A stretch of DNA of 29,415 nt from assembly GCA_934446455.1 (NCBI GenBank), contig CAKSEE010000035.1:1-29415 (forward strand), read 5' to 3'. The translations under genes and the position numbers were made by a program. Numbering within the stretch: position 1 is the stretch's first letter; every line of letters starts with the position of its first letter. The notes under the pieces were generated by a model. It saw only the letters and a program-made list of their open reading frames with translations. It was not told where the DNA came from and ran no database searches. Positions 15,213 to 24,211 of this stretch are shown here, piece after piece. The DNA comes from an uncultured Oscillospiraceae bacterium (GTDB lineage Bacteria > Bacillota > Clostridia > Oscillospirales > Ruminococcaceae).

Positions 15213-16919
15213 ATGTATTGCAACAAATGCGGCAAAGAAATTTCAAACGACAGCCTGTTCTGCAGCTACTGCGGAGCAAAGGTTTCCGACGCACCGAAGC
15301 CGGAAAAAAGCACCGGTTCTTTATCCTGCGCCGATATTATCAGCGGCTGGAGCGCAAAACACAGAAGCTTTCTCGATGAGAACGGGCTTGAACTTATCAG
15401 CGTATTCAAGGGCGATTTCGCTCTTGCGAAGTTTGTCGGTAAAGATGAATTTTCCGTCATAAAGGGAGAAAACGAGCCTGAAATTGTAAGCGAGGCGGAA
15501 CTTGACCAAAAGTATGATAACGGCGTCCTGCGGTATAAGTATAACTATAATGACGGCATTCGCACATTGGACTGCTCATTTATTATGAGCGCTGACGGAT
15601 TTGTCTTTTCTGAGCAGAGTTTTGCTTATATTATTAAGGCAAACTATGTCTTGACTGATTCTCCTTTTTACCCAAAATGGGAAGAAGGTAAATTTGATTT
15701 CGTTTGTAATATTATCAAAACAAAATATGATCTGTATTCCGTAAAGGATAAAAAGCTTGTTCTGGGAGATTTCTGTATCAAAGATGATTTTCAGAATGAT
15801 TCAGAACTTTTAGGTTTTGTATTTTTCCTCGGTGTAAGCAAGTGTGAGAATTTTAACGACCTTACTTTCAAAATCACCAAAAAGCCCGGAGTTGTATTGC
15901 TCAAGGCTAATAAAATCTTCATGCCCGAAAATGATACCATCTATGGACTTACCGATACAGAAGAACAGCTTGTCACAAAGAAGTCAAATTTTAGAGATTA
16001 CGAATATGGTTACAATGGCTATACCCTGGAATTTATCGACTCCAACGGCAAAACTGCCGCTAAATTTGAGAACGCCAGCAACTATCAGTCGGAAAACACC
16101 GACAATCCCAGATTTATTTTTGTAAGTACATACTCTAAGCAGCATAACGCTAAGACGAACGAAGAAGACGTCGTTCAGGATATTGTCCTGTTCGACAGCA
16201 AAACGCTCAAAACGGTTGAAGCGTTTACCGCAACGAAACATGGGGACTGCACGCTATACAGAGCCGACTTCAACGGAACGTCCTGCCCCTATGCTGTCTG
16301 CGAGGGCGTAACAAAGCTATATAACCAGAATCTTGAACTGCTCACCGAAATTTACGGAGAGATTGCTTACACGTTTACGGTAAACAACAAACTCTATACG
16401 GTAAACAGAGTAAACGACCGCAGAATGGGGTTAGAGTATACCGCTGTATACAATGTGAACGACGATAAGGAATGCTTCAGGATAAATCCGGAAGATAACT
16501 ATACAATAGGCGAAGTCTATGACGACAGGGATTTCCTTTATTATGTGCATACATGCAGCAAGCGCAGCAAATGCTCTCCTTACATATTAAAGCACAATGG
16601 CAGGCAGAAGGCTTTTCTGGTTACTCACAAAAAATTGGCGGGTCCCAATGCGGGTTACGGACTGATTGATTTGGAAGGCAAGACTGTTCTTCCGATGATA
16701 TATAGATGGATAGACGCCGCTTACGAGAACCATTTTTCCTATGTGTATGAAATCGCGGTTCCCGCAAATCACATTTATATGGGCAAAACCGGATTTGCGG
16801 AGGAAGGCATTTCTCTTATCGACGCAGACGGGAATTTCATTATCACCGACCTGGAAAAGGACTCTTTCGACCGCAGAGTGGAAGAACTTTTCCCTGAGTG
16901 CGCAGATAAAAAAGACTGA
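15213..16919 (+). CDS. Cluster gene F: zinc-ribbon protein with beta-rich, WG-like body
   Basis: A 568-residue protein. Residues 3-20 form a zinc ribbon, CNKC (3-6) and CSYC (17-20). After a short Pro/Ser linker, the rest is rich in beta strands and Tyr/Asn/Asp. Near the C-terminus GYGLIDLEGKTVLPMIY (around residue 490) reads as a WG repeat, and EEGISLIDADGNFIITDLEK as a second, weaker one. A repeat or propeller fold is likely, but I cannot count the blades. No signal peptide or membrane segment is seen. The ATG follows GGAGGACAAATT. It has its own promoter (P3) and is followed by an attenuator-like hairpin before gene G. Its role may be sensing or binding; this is inferred only from domain type. 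Confidence 0.85.
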   Translation: MYCNKCGKEISNDSLFCSYCGAKVSDAPKPEKSTGSLSCADIISGWSAKHRSFLDENGLELISVFKGDFALAKFVGKDEFSVIKGENEPEIVSEAELDQKYDNGVLRYKYNYNDGIRTLDCSFIMSADGFVFSEQSFAYIIKANYVLTDSPFYPKWEEGKFDFVCNIIKTKYDLYSVKDKKLVLGDFCIKDDFQNDSELLGFVFFLGVSKCENFNDLTFKITKKPGVVLLKANKIFMPENDTIYGLTDTEEQLVTKKSNFRDYEYGYNGYTLEFIDSNGKTAAKFENASNYQSENTDNPRFIFVSTYSKQHNAKTNEEDVVQDIVLFDSKTLKTVEAFTATKHGDCTLYRADFNGTSCPYAVCEGVTKLYNQNLELLTEIYGEIAYTFTVNNKLYTVNRVNDRRMGLEYTAVYNVNDDKECFRINPEDNYTIGEVYDDRDFLYYVHTCSKRSKCSPYILKHNGRQKAFLVTHKKLAGPNAGYGLIDLEGKTVLPMIYRWIDAAYENHFSYVYEIAVPANHIYMGKTGFAEEGISLIDADGNFIITDLEKDSFDRRVEELFPECADKKD

Positions 16920-16933
16920 ATACAATAATTATA

Positions 16934-16974
16934 ATGGTCTGGCTGCTGTGGTCGGCCGGACCATTTATTTGATT
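16934..16974 (+). terminator. Terminator or attenuator between genes F and G
   Basis: A 10-bp stem with one G-U pair, ATGGTCTGGC (16934-16943) / GCCGGACCAT (16955-16964), followed by TTATTTGATT. The T-tract is imperfect, so partial read-through into gene G is likely. I see no clear promoter between here and 16995. Confidence 0.6.
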
Positions 16975-16994
16975 CAGAGAAGCGGGGGACATGA

Positions 16995-18632
16995 ATGCAG
17001 CGATATGCCGATTATGCCCGAATATATGAGCAAAGCTATTATCAGCTTTCCGCCCATACCGTGGAGGAACTGTCGATAGGTCTGATGTACCGTTATGAAA
17101 GCTGCCAAGGCTCGCTTGAAAGCGATGTTGAAACACTGGTGAAATACTGCGGGGACAAGGCTGAGGCGGTAATGCAAAGCGCCTTGAAATATATCAGGAA
17201 GGTGTACACATCTCATTCGTGGCAGTATTACAATGTCCTTTTTGAAACAGCATGGGCAGCTTACCGCTGCGGCAGTCCTCTGAGGGCGGCGAAGCTTTAT
17301 CGGGCAGCCCTTGTCCTTAACTATATGGAAAAGAACGACAGCATTTCGGGCAGCGATTCCTACTACATAATCGATTTTTACGACAGCTCGGAAAAGGATA
17401 TGTCAAAGCCTGAAGAGCTTATCGACAGGAACACCGCTTATTCCTTGGGAATAAGAAATAGAGTATTACAGCGCCATTTTGCGCGAGCCGCGGAGGCGTT
17501 TGAAGCGGCGGGCTTTCCGTTCGAGGCGGAGGCGCTGTATAAAAGACTGTGTGATGAGCAGCTAAGGTACGGCGATGTTTTCGCACTCGGGTATATAAAC
17601 GATTTGTGCCGGCTTTACACACGTATCGGTATGCTGAATCTGGCAAAAGCATACTGCGGTGCGGCGGAAAGAATAGTTTCGGAAAACAGGCGGCTGGACG
17701 TCGATATTCTCAGACGAACAAAAGAAAACAAAGCCGAACTTCTTTTTCGTGCGGGAGATTTTCGGGGAGCATATCAGCTTTGTCACAGCTTCCGCCGTTA
17801 TAGGGCGGGACTTGAGCAGCAGATTGACCTTGAAATATTGTTCGATTTTGTCCGGTATCTGTCAACGAGTGAACGCCGTGATTCCAAGCTGTCTGAAATG
17901 CAGACAAAGTTAGATACGCCGGACATCAATACAGCCGTCTGCATACTGAAGCTTATGTTTGGGCTGAATATCGAGAAAAAGGGTATGGATCCCAAAATAA
18001 TGGATACCCTCAAAAAGGTTGAAAGCACGCAGGACGGAAACTATTTCAAGGGACTGTACTGCTATTACTATGCGCTGATATATGCGCAGTCAGAGCCGCA
18101 AAAAGCGATTCAATTGCTGGCGCAGGCAGAGAGATATCTTGCGGAAAAGCATTCTTCTCAGCAGGGGCGGAATTTACCGTGCATAATGAAAGCACAACTC
18201 TTTAAGGCGATAATCGAGAAAAAAAGAGGCGTTTCATTGGGCTGGCGGAAGGACATGGCAGGCTGCGGCGTAATTTATGAATGGATATTACTTGTTTCCT
18301 ATATCGACGAATTGATTGAGAGGAACAAATATTCAGACGCTATGAACCTCCTGACGGCGTTATACGGCATATTGCGGGCGATAAGCGGAATAAGCGTTAA
18401 GCTATATGCTGCGGGCGCATTCCTGAAACGATATATCGCTGCGCTTGATGGAAAGAATATACTCTCTGAAGAGAGAAAAGCCGAACTCACGGAGTATATG
18501 CGCGCGCTCAATGAATGCGTACCGCTGTTCGGCGGGCAGGAAGATTTCGGAATGAGTTTCATCTCATCGGGTGACAGCGAGTTTCTTGATGAATATTTGC
18601 ATGAACTTACTGAATGTGAACGTGAGGACTGA
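16995..18632 (+). CDS. Cluster gene G: TPR-like helical repeat protein
   Basis: A 545-residue soluble protein, starting ATG 5 bases after GGGGGA. It is helical throughout with TPR-like A/B helix pairs, for example NVLFETAWAAYRCGSPLRAA, AEAFEAAGFPFEAEALYKRL, LCRLYTRIGMLNLAKAYCGA and ENKAELLFRAGDFRGAYQLC, then YYALIYAQSEPQKAIQLLAQ. No catalytic residues are recognised. Gene H begins 3 bp after its stop, so G to J form one operon. A scaffold or target-recognition role for the H-I pair is plausible. The family cannot be named from sequence alone. Confidence 0.85.
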   Translation: MQRYADYARIYEQSYYQLSAHTVEELSIGLMYRYESCQGSLESDVETLVKYCGDKAEAVMQSALKYIRKVYTSHSWQYYNVLFETAWAAYRCGSPLRAAKLYRAALVLNYMEKNDSISGSDSYYIIDFYDSSEKDMSKPEELIDRNTAYSLGIRNRVLQRHFARAAEAFEAAGFPFEAEALYKRLCDEQLRYGDVFALGYINDLCRLYTRIGMLNLAKAYCGAAERIVSENRRLDVDILRRTKENKAELLFRAGDFRGAYQLCHSFRRYRAGLEQQIDLEILFDFVRYLSTSERRDSKLSEMQTKLDTPDINTAVCILKLMFGLNIEKKGMDPKIMDTLKKVESTQDGNYFKGLYCYYYALIYAQSEPQKAIQLLAQAERYLAEKHSSQQGRNLPCIMKAQLFKAIIEKKRGVSLGWRKDMAGCGVIYEWILLVSYIDELIERNKYSDAMNLLTALYGILRAISGISVKLYAAGAFLKRYIAALDGKNILSEERKAELTEYMRALNECVPLFGGQEDFGMSFISSGDSEFLDEYLHELTECERED

Positions 18633-18635
18633 GAA

Positions 18636-20231
18636 ATGTATATTTTTGAAGATAGTCTGACCACCGTGCGAGAGGGCGATGGTACTGTTTTTAAGGGACT
18701 TGGTATTCGCCACAACGACCCTGTGTCGATGTACTGCGACAAAAACGGCGCTGTAATTACTCAGTATGTTGCGGAAGCGGCGCTTCTTTTAAGGGATATT
18801 ATCCTTGATGACAGCGATGAAGACCGTATGTTCTGGGAAAGGGACGGAAGCTTCATATGCTTTGATTTCCTGCCGCCGAGAGAATGGCGGTTTGCAAATC
18901 TTGCACCCATGAGGTGCTATGGCGTTCTGGACGGGGAAAGGCTTCTTGTGGGCGGAGCGTCTTATGGCGGAAACATAAAAGCCGAGAGCATGAACGCTCC
19001 GGAATATAATCTCGACGTTGTGTATATGCTCCTTGCAGAGCTCAGGGAAATCATCGCCGACAGACAGTGCAGGGCTGCATTTTCCAGACTCATGCACAGC
19101 CTTTCCAAGCAGAATATTGCAGAGTTTTGTGCTTGTATCCTTACCGAAGAAAAAATGTACAGGAATTACCTGAAAGGATTTTTGCCGGACGCAGAAATAA
19201 ATACGGCGGCATTAAGCTTCGGCGATTTCAAGGCGGAGGTGACTTCTTCTCCGCTTTCCGAAAATTTCAGCGGAGAAGATGCAGGTGACGAAACAGGAGA
19301 TGAGCCTGATGAAGTAATTGACTTCTGGGGCGATTCCGACAGCGACCTTACTGATTTATTATCAGAACAGGACAACAGCTCAAAGGTTGCCCGCAGTGAT
19401 ATTCTGAGGTTCGGCAAAGGCGATTTTTCTGAGGCTGACCGTGAGCTTATTCCCGCTCTGCCGCCCGAAATCGTTATACCTGATGAAATGCTCTCTTTTT
19501 GCAGTGCGGTAACCGCGGGCGACATTACTTCGATGCTTATCCACGGCCCTGCAGGAACGGGCAAAACCATGTCATGCAAGCTTATCTGTCAGGAGGTCGG
19601 ACTGCCGCTCATGGCTACGATAAACTGCACGGAAAATCTCGATGAGTTTGTCCTCGGAAAATTCCTTCCTGAAAACGACAGGATAGCGTTTCGTGAGAGT
19701 TACGTCACAAAAGCAATCCGGGACGGCGGAGCGGTGGTTTTCGAGGAGATTAACTTCGCCAAGCCGCAGTATCTTGCATTTTTGAACTCGCTGCTCGACG
19801 ATAACGGATTTGTTCGTCTTGATAATGGTGCGACTGTAAAACGCCACAGGAACTTTCGGTTTTTCGCCACAATGAACAGAGGATACTTCGGAACGAAGGA
19901 ACTCAATCAGGCTCTTTACAACAGATTCGGCGTGACTGTGGAGCTGGACGAGCTTTCCGACGAAGCGGTAGCAAAAATGCTCTCTGCAAGAGTGCCGGAA
20001 TGCGAACCGTATATCGAAAAGATACTTCATGTGTATCATCTCATCAAGCATAATTTTGAGGCTCAGGAATCGGACTGCATTATCTCGCCGAGAAATCTTG
20101 AAGCATGGGCACGCATGGCGAAATATATGGGCTTTCTTATCGCAGCTGAATATACTCTTATCTCGACCGCAAAATCTGACAGAGATATGGAGGAGGAAAT
20201 ACGAAGCATCGTTGCAAAGATTGACTGGTAA
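18636..20231 (+). CDS. Cluster gene H: AAA_5/MoxR-type ATPase with N-terminal extension
   Basis: A 531-residue protein. Residues 1 to about 190 form an unrecognised domain. An acidic linker (about 205-250, e.g. EDAGDETGDEPDEVIDFWGD) leads to the ATPase. Walker A is GPAGTGKT (304-311). The Walker B segment reads VVFEEIN (E370, E371), with Glu in place of the usual Asp. Sensor 1 is in FFATMNRGYFG (N414), and an Arg finger is likely in LYNRFGV (R430). The order matches dynein-related/MoxR AAA domains. It starts 3 bp after G with GAGGA upstream; gene I follows 12 bp after the stop. It is the second ATPase-VWA pair of the cluster. The Asp-to-Glu change may slow but need not abolish hydrolysis. Confidence 0.9.
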   Translation: MYIFEDSLTTVREGDGTVFKGLGIRHNDPVSMYCDKNGAVITQYVAEAALLLRDIILDDSDEDRMFWERDGSFICFDFLPPREWRFANLAPMRCYGVLDGERLLVGGASYGGNIKAESMNAPEYNLDVVYMLLAELREIIADRQCRAAFSRLMHSLSKQNIAEFCACILTEEKMYRNYLKGFLPDAEINTAALSFGDFKAEVTSSPLSENFSGEDAGDETGDEPDEVIDFWGDSDSDLTDLLSEQDNSSKVARSDILRFGKGDFSEADRELIPALPPEIVIPDEMLSFCSAVTAGDITSMLIHGPAGTGKTMSCKLICQEVGLPLMATINCTENLDEFVLGKFLPENDRIAFRESYVTKAIRDGGAVVFEEINFAKPQYLAFLNSLLDDNGFVRLDNGATVKRHRNFRFFATMNRGYFGTKELNQALYNRFGVTVELDELSDEAVAKMLSARVPECEPYIEKILHVYHLIKHNFEAQESDCIISPRNLEAWARMAKYMGFLIAAEYTLISTAKSDRDMEEEIRSIVAKIDW

Positions 20232-20243
20232 AGGAGAATAGCT

Positions 20244-22370
20244 TTGAGGACAGACCTATCGTCTGCTGAGTTGGAAAAAGCCCTGATAAGGTATGTGAAA
20301 AAAGAAAGCGGGCAGCTGAACGAGTTTTTCGGAAGTCACGCAAAAACATTCTGCAAAAATATAATGGTCAGAATGAAGCAGTGCCTTGATTCTGAAAGCG
20401 TGACAGGAATAGCTTCGTTTTCCGGTAAGATATTTTTTGAAGCGCATAATTACAGCCAGCTTCTTGCCGGCGCTGATTTTCCGGAAGTATCAGGTGCTGG
20501 CTGCGATACCGGCGGCGATAGCGATATCCTGCGGGAATTTGTGCGGGGGCTTCTGCTTCATGAGTATTCTCATCTTATTCTTACGCCTGAGCTGAAGGAT
20601 ATTTACAGCGACCCTCGCTTTGACAACAGCAGAAAACGTGAAATATTTATTGCTTCGGCGGCGGTCGCTGAGGACATTGCTTCTGACGCATTCTTACAGA
20701 AAATCTACGACGGAGAATACTGCGGCTGTCTAAGAACTGCCCGCAATATCCTTGCACAGGCAGCGGCACGCAGCGGGGTCCTGAACAAAGACCCGCTTCT
20801 TTGCGCTGCTATCAGGCTGCTTTCGCCGGATTTCGGCGGAGTTCCGGAAAATGAAACCTCAGACCGCATAGTGAAGCTATTCCAAAAAGCTAATGCTCAG
20901 AAAACGTCCGAGGGAAAGCTTCATTTTATAAGGCAGATAGCCGATATCATGGACAGCGACGTCAGGTATTATATAAGCGATATGTTCAAGCTTATTGTCT
21001 GCGGTTATGAAACGCATTTTCTTGAATACTGCAGGTATTATGTCGGGGAGAATCGCAGGCTTGTCAGATTTCAGAAGCCGTCTGCAGACGGAAACGAAAA
21101 ATCGTATCCGCCGCAGAGCATTGGCGCTTCGCTTCATAAAGACGTTGAAGCTTCGCATAACGGCAGCGGCGCTGCCGCTTCAGCAACTTCCGATATCGGA
21201 GAGGATGCCGCCGGAACGGAGCAGGGCTTCAAATCTATCGAGGGGTTGGAGGTATCTCGGGACAGCCGTTCGCAAAACGGACAGGACGACCTTGACGATA
21301 CCGGCGATTCGGACGATATGGACGAATTTGAGAACGAGAGAGACCCGGACAATATTGATGATTCAGACGGGTCAAATGATTCTGACGAAATCGAAGATTC
21401 ATGGCTTTTTCCAGGCAGGTCGGGGCTCGTAGTAGAAAAAAATGACCTCGGCTTCACTCCAAGAGATATGTTTATCTATAACAGGATAATAAAAATATAC
21501 AGCCATCTGATAAAAAATTACACTTCCCGTATTCAGAAACTGATTGCGCCTGAAGTGACCGAAACTGAGGACAGGCTGTTATTCGGAAGCGGAATAGATT
21601 CATCACGCCTTTTTGACGTCAAAAATCGGTATTGGTATATGAAAAGGGGAGAAACGAAAGAACCCCCGAAAATTGATGTGTCTATAATGGTGCATTACAG
21701 CGAAAGAAAGTGTAAGTTCTCTGAGCCGGAATATGTCTTTGGCGACAACAGCTTCATACCTCAGAGATATCTCACATATGGTCTGGCGGTGGTTTCAGAA
21801 GTACTCGAAAAGTGCGAAATACCGCTTTCAATCGCATATGCAGATTCCGATGGCAGAGTGACCAGAGTTAAGCCTATTCAGGACCCCAGATATGCCGATT
21901 CCAAAAACGTTATCGGACGTTTTCTGACGGATTCATCAAAATGTAGTTTGAGCAGGCTGGAATGGGAAACGCAGGAGTTCTCTGTTGTCAGCGATATGAG
22001 TATGATAATAGCTGCTGACTATTGCGGCGACAGGCATATTATGATATATCTTTCCGATAGTGAGTGGAACGAAAAAAGCATTCAGCGGGTAACCTTTACT
22101 TATGGCTTTGTTCCTTTTCAGATATATAGGCATAGTGTCAAGCTAGATAAATCTTTTACAATTCCTGAGCAAGACATGAAATCCGTGTTCAGAATCGAAA
22201 ATAGCAGGCTGCAGGCTATTGCGCTGGATTATAATAACGAGGAGGGCAGCAAGTGCTATCCCTCATTAAGAAAGGCTTTGCCTAAGGTACAGCAATGCGA
22301 TTCGCAGGAAGAGTTTCCACGAATGCTCTTGGGAATGATATATAAAATGCTGAGCGGTTTTATTCAGTAA
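20244..22370 (+). CDS. Cluster gene I: HExxH metallopeptidase-like protein with degenerate VWA domain
   Basis: A 708-residue protein encoded directly behind ATPase H. It starts with TTG (20244), chosen because AAGGAG (20231-20236) is 7 bases upstream and the frame fits. The N-terminal domain carries an intact zinc-protease motif HEYSH (106-110) in a helix LLLHEYSHLIL. Residues about 345-387 are a highly acidic Asp/Ser linker. The C-terminal region (about 390-708) looks like a VWA domain in outline: KIDVSIMVHYS (D478, S480) is where a DxSxS motif would be, and IMIYLSDSEWN resembles the later Asp strand. The metal site is incomplete. The gene order ATPase then VWA/peptidase parallels D-E. It is a candidate effector protease; activity is inferred. 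Confidence 0.87.
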   Translation: MRTDLSSAELEKALIRYVKKESGQLNEFFGSHAKTFCKNIMVRMKQCLDSESVTGIASFSGKIFFEAHNYSQLLAGADFPEVSGAGCDTGGDSDILREFVRGLLLHEYSHLILTPELKDIYSDPRFDNSRKREIFIASAAVAEDIASDAFLQKIYDGEYCGCLRTARNILAQAAARSGVLNKDPLLCAAIRLLSPDFGGVPENETSDRIVKLFQKANAQKTSEGKLHFIRQIADIMDSDVRYYISDMFKLIVCGYETHFLEYCRYYVGENRRLVRFQKPSADGNEKSYPPQSIGASLHKDVEASHNGSGAAASATSDIGEDAAGTEQGFKSIEGLEVSRDSRSQNGQDDLDDTGDSDDMDEFENERDPDNIDDSDGSNDSDEIEDSWLFPGRSGLVVEKNDLGFTPRDMFIYNRIIKIYSHLIKNYTSRIQKLIAPEVTETEDRLLFGSGIDSSRLFDVKNRYWYMKRGETKEPPKIDVSIMVHYSERKCKFSEPEYVFGDNSFIPQRYLTYGLAVVSEVLEKCEIPLSIAYADSDGRVTRVKPIQDPRYADSKNVIGRFLTDSSKCSLSRLEWETQEFSVVSDMSMIIAADYCGDRHIMIYLSDSEWNEKSIQRVTFTYGFVPFQIYRHSVKLDKSFTIPEQDMKSVFRIENSRLQAIALDYNNEEGSKCYPSLRKALPKVQQCDSQEEFPRMLLGMIYKMLSGFIQ

Positions 22371-22395
22371 CCGTTGTAAAAAAGGTGGGCAGAAC

Positions 22396-23580
22396 ATGAA
22401 ATATTCAAACGGCGATGAGCCTATTTCCATAACCGAGAACGATATTCTTCAGTTTCTTATCGACAATTCTTCTAAGGGGCACATGGTGTCAGGCAGGGAA
22501 ATTTACGCCGCCATGTACAAGCTGAGGTACAGCACCGATTTTGTCGGCGATTTCTCGGACAGCACAACATACAATGTCTATCGAATGCTCGACGGCTTAG
22601 TTGAGAAATCGCAGTCGGGAGAACAAAGGTTCTATTATGGGCTGGCGGTACATTCTGTGGAGATACCTGCTTCAGAGGCAAAGGACTCAAAGGACCTGCG
22701 CAGATACTATGTAGAAGGTCCGCTGTCTGATGTACAGATTAGAATATTGCGAGACGCCATAGCAGTATATCCGTTTGCCGAGCCGAAAGCGACAAATGAT
22801 ATCGTTTATGGGTTGAATCGACTTACGCCTGAATACAATCAGGAACTTTACGACCCGCAGAGGATATCTGCGGTAAAATACAAGGGAAGCTGCTACCGGA
22901 ATATTGAGGAAATAAGCAAGGCGCTCTCGAAAAAGAAGTATATCAGTCATACGACAAGGTCGGATAAGACTATTCTTGCAGCAGGACTGGAGGACAGTTC
23001 CCTTGAAAAGCCGATAAACACAATACGCTTCAAATACTGCTCCTACAACTCGAAAAAAGAGCTTGTCTTAAGCAAGCCCAAAATCTCGATAGACGACGAC
23101 CCATACATAAGGGAAGTTAATCCTGTAAAGCTTTTGTGGACGAACGGTTACTACTACCTCGTTACATATGCCCAAAGAAATAACGGTCCGCAATATAAAA
23201 ACTACCGTGTTGACAGAATGCTTGAGGTGAAATGTACAGACAAAAAGGCAGAACTTCCCGCAGAGCCCTTTGACGAGGTGAAATACCGAAACAAAAACCC
23301 CGTAATGTACGCCGATGCAACCAAGCGTTCAGTAACCATGATATGCAAAAGGGAACTTATCAACAACGTTATTGATACGTTCGGATTTGACGTCATAATA
23401 TCGGATATCGACGCTCAGCGTGTAAGGGTGGATGTTTCCAAGACCTCGCTGAGCGGCGTGAAAATGTGGGCGCTGGAATACGGATTCGGGTGCGAAATAA
23501 TATCGCCCCAATCCCTTAGAAAGGAACTGCGTGAAGCGGCGGAGCATCTTCTTGCGACATATTCCAGAGGCACAGAATAA
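22396..23580 (+). CDS. Cluster gene J: WYL-domain transcriptional regulator
   Basis: A 394-residue protein and the last gene of the cluster. The N-terminal region (residues 1-90) has winged-helix character (ITENDILQFLIDNSSKGHMV, STTYNVYRMLDGLVEKS). The middle holds the WYL domain with PVKLLWTNGYYYLVTYAQ and the arginine motif KNYRVDRMLEV. The C-terminal WCX part includes VMYADATKRSVTMICKREL and WALEYGFGCEIISP. WYL proteins bind ligands or nucleic acids and often control phage-defence and conflict genes. The start follows AAAGGTGGGCAGAAC. It lies 25 bp after gene I and before a terminator. It is the natural candidate for the protein that binds the repeats in P1-P3, but this is untested. Confidence 0.92.
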   Translation: MKYSNGDEPISITENDILQFLIDNSSKGHMVSGREIYAAMYKLRYSTDFVGDFSDSTTYNVYRMLDGLVEKSQSGEQRFYYGLAVHSVEIPASEAKDSKDLRRYYVEGPLSDVQIRILRDAIAVYPFAEPKATNDIVYGLNRLTPEYNQELYDPQRISAVKYKGSCYRNIEEISKALSKKKYISHTTRSDKTILAAGLEDSSLEKPINTIRFKYCSYNSKKELVLSKPKISIDDDPYIREVNPVKLLWTNGYYYLVTYAQRNNGPQYKNYRVDRMLEVKCTDKKAELPAEPFDEVKYRNKNPVMYADATKRSVTMICKRELINNVIDTFGFDVIISDIDAQRVRVDVSKTSLSGVKMWALEYGFGCEIISPQSLRKELREAAEHLLATYSRGTE

Positions 23581-23603
23581 AACTAAACGAGGCATTTCCA
23601 ATA

Positions 23604-23645
23604 CAACAAGCTGAGTCACCTAGCGGCTCAGTTTGTTGCTTTTAT
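23604..23645 (+). terminator. Terminator closing the AAA+/VWA cluster
   Basis: A 12-bp stem with one G-U pair, CAACAAGCTGAG (23604-23615) / CTCAGTTTGTTG (23627-23638), followed by CTTTTAT. It lies 23 bp after the WYL gene stop and marks the end of the operon. Confidence 0.85.
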
Positions 23646-23712
23646 ATTGAGCCATTAACTAACTTCCCATGCTCAGCGCCCTTGATAAGATAAAAAAGGA
23701 GTTCAACCTATT

Positions 23713-24066
23713 ATGAGAAAGAATGAATACACTTGCATTGAAGATTTCACCTCTCAATATGTGGGGGAGTGGGGTCCATCGGATGGACACTGGTTAGGTT
23801 TGGACTTTTTATATAAGGGCGAAGAATATCGTTTTAACACAGGGTCAATGTACAATCCGGCTAATACAATTCTGCCTGACGGAAGGACAGCAATATTTGG
23901 AATATATAAAAAGGCAAGACCCGACACTAATGAATACCAACGCAACTACGAATTACTCGGAGAATATGCGTCTATGGACGATGTTCTATCTTCCACAGTG
24001 ATTGAAAATACACCTTTTAAGGATGTTATTATGGATGATAACACTGAATTATTAGGGCAGGACTAA
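23713..24066 (+). CDS. Small unrecognised protein, 117 residues
   Basis: A soluble, acidic 117-residue protein beginning MRKNEYTCIEDFTSQYVGEW. Notable segments are GHWLGLDFLYKGEEYRFNTG, a central GRTAIFGIYKKARPD, and an acidic C-terminus (VIMDDNTELLGQD). The pattern of aromatic residues and short strands suggests a small alpha/beta fold. AAAGGAG lies 11 bases before the ATG. It stands alone between two terminators, outside the WYL operon. I do not know the family. Size, acidity and location would fit an immunity-type protein, but nothing in the sequence proves it. Confidence 0.7.
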   Translation: MRKNEYTCIEDFTSQYVGEWGPSDGHWLGLDFLYKGEEYRFNTGSMYNPANTILPDGRTAIFGIYKKARPDTNEYQRNYELLGEYASMDDVLSSTVIENTPFKDVIMDDNTELLGQD

Positions 24067-24104
24067 TCAAATGTATTGTGTGGTGTGTTAAAAGGTGTTA
24101 CATG

Positions 24105-24131
24105 AACAAAACCGCCCCTACACAGGGCGGC
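24105..24131 (-). terminator. Terminator for the DUF3784-type gene
   Basis: Perfect stem CCGCCC (24112-24117) / GGGCGG (24125-24130). On the minus strand it is followed by TTTTGTTC, so it serves the gene at 24276-24479. It could also stop plus-strand read-through from the gene ending at 24066. Confidence 0.65.
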
Positions 24132-24211
24132 TCACTCGCAGAAATATCCAATGGCAAATTAAATCTATGGGTCTTATTTGGGTATTATAGTTACAAGAAG
24201 ATACGATAATT

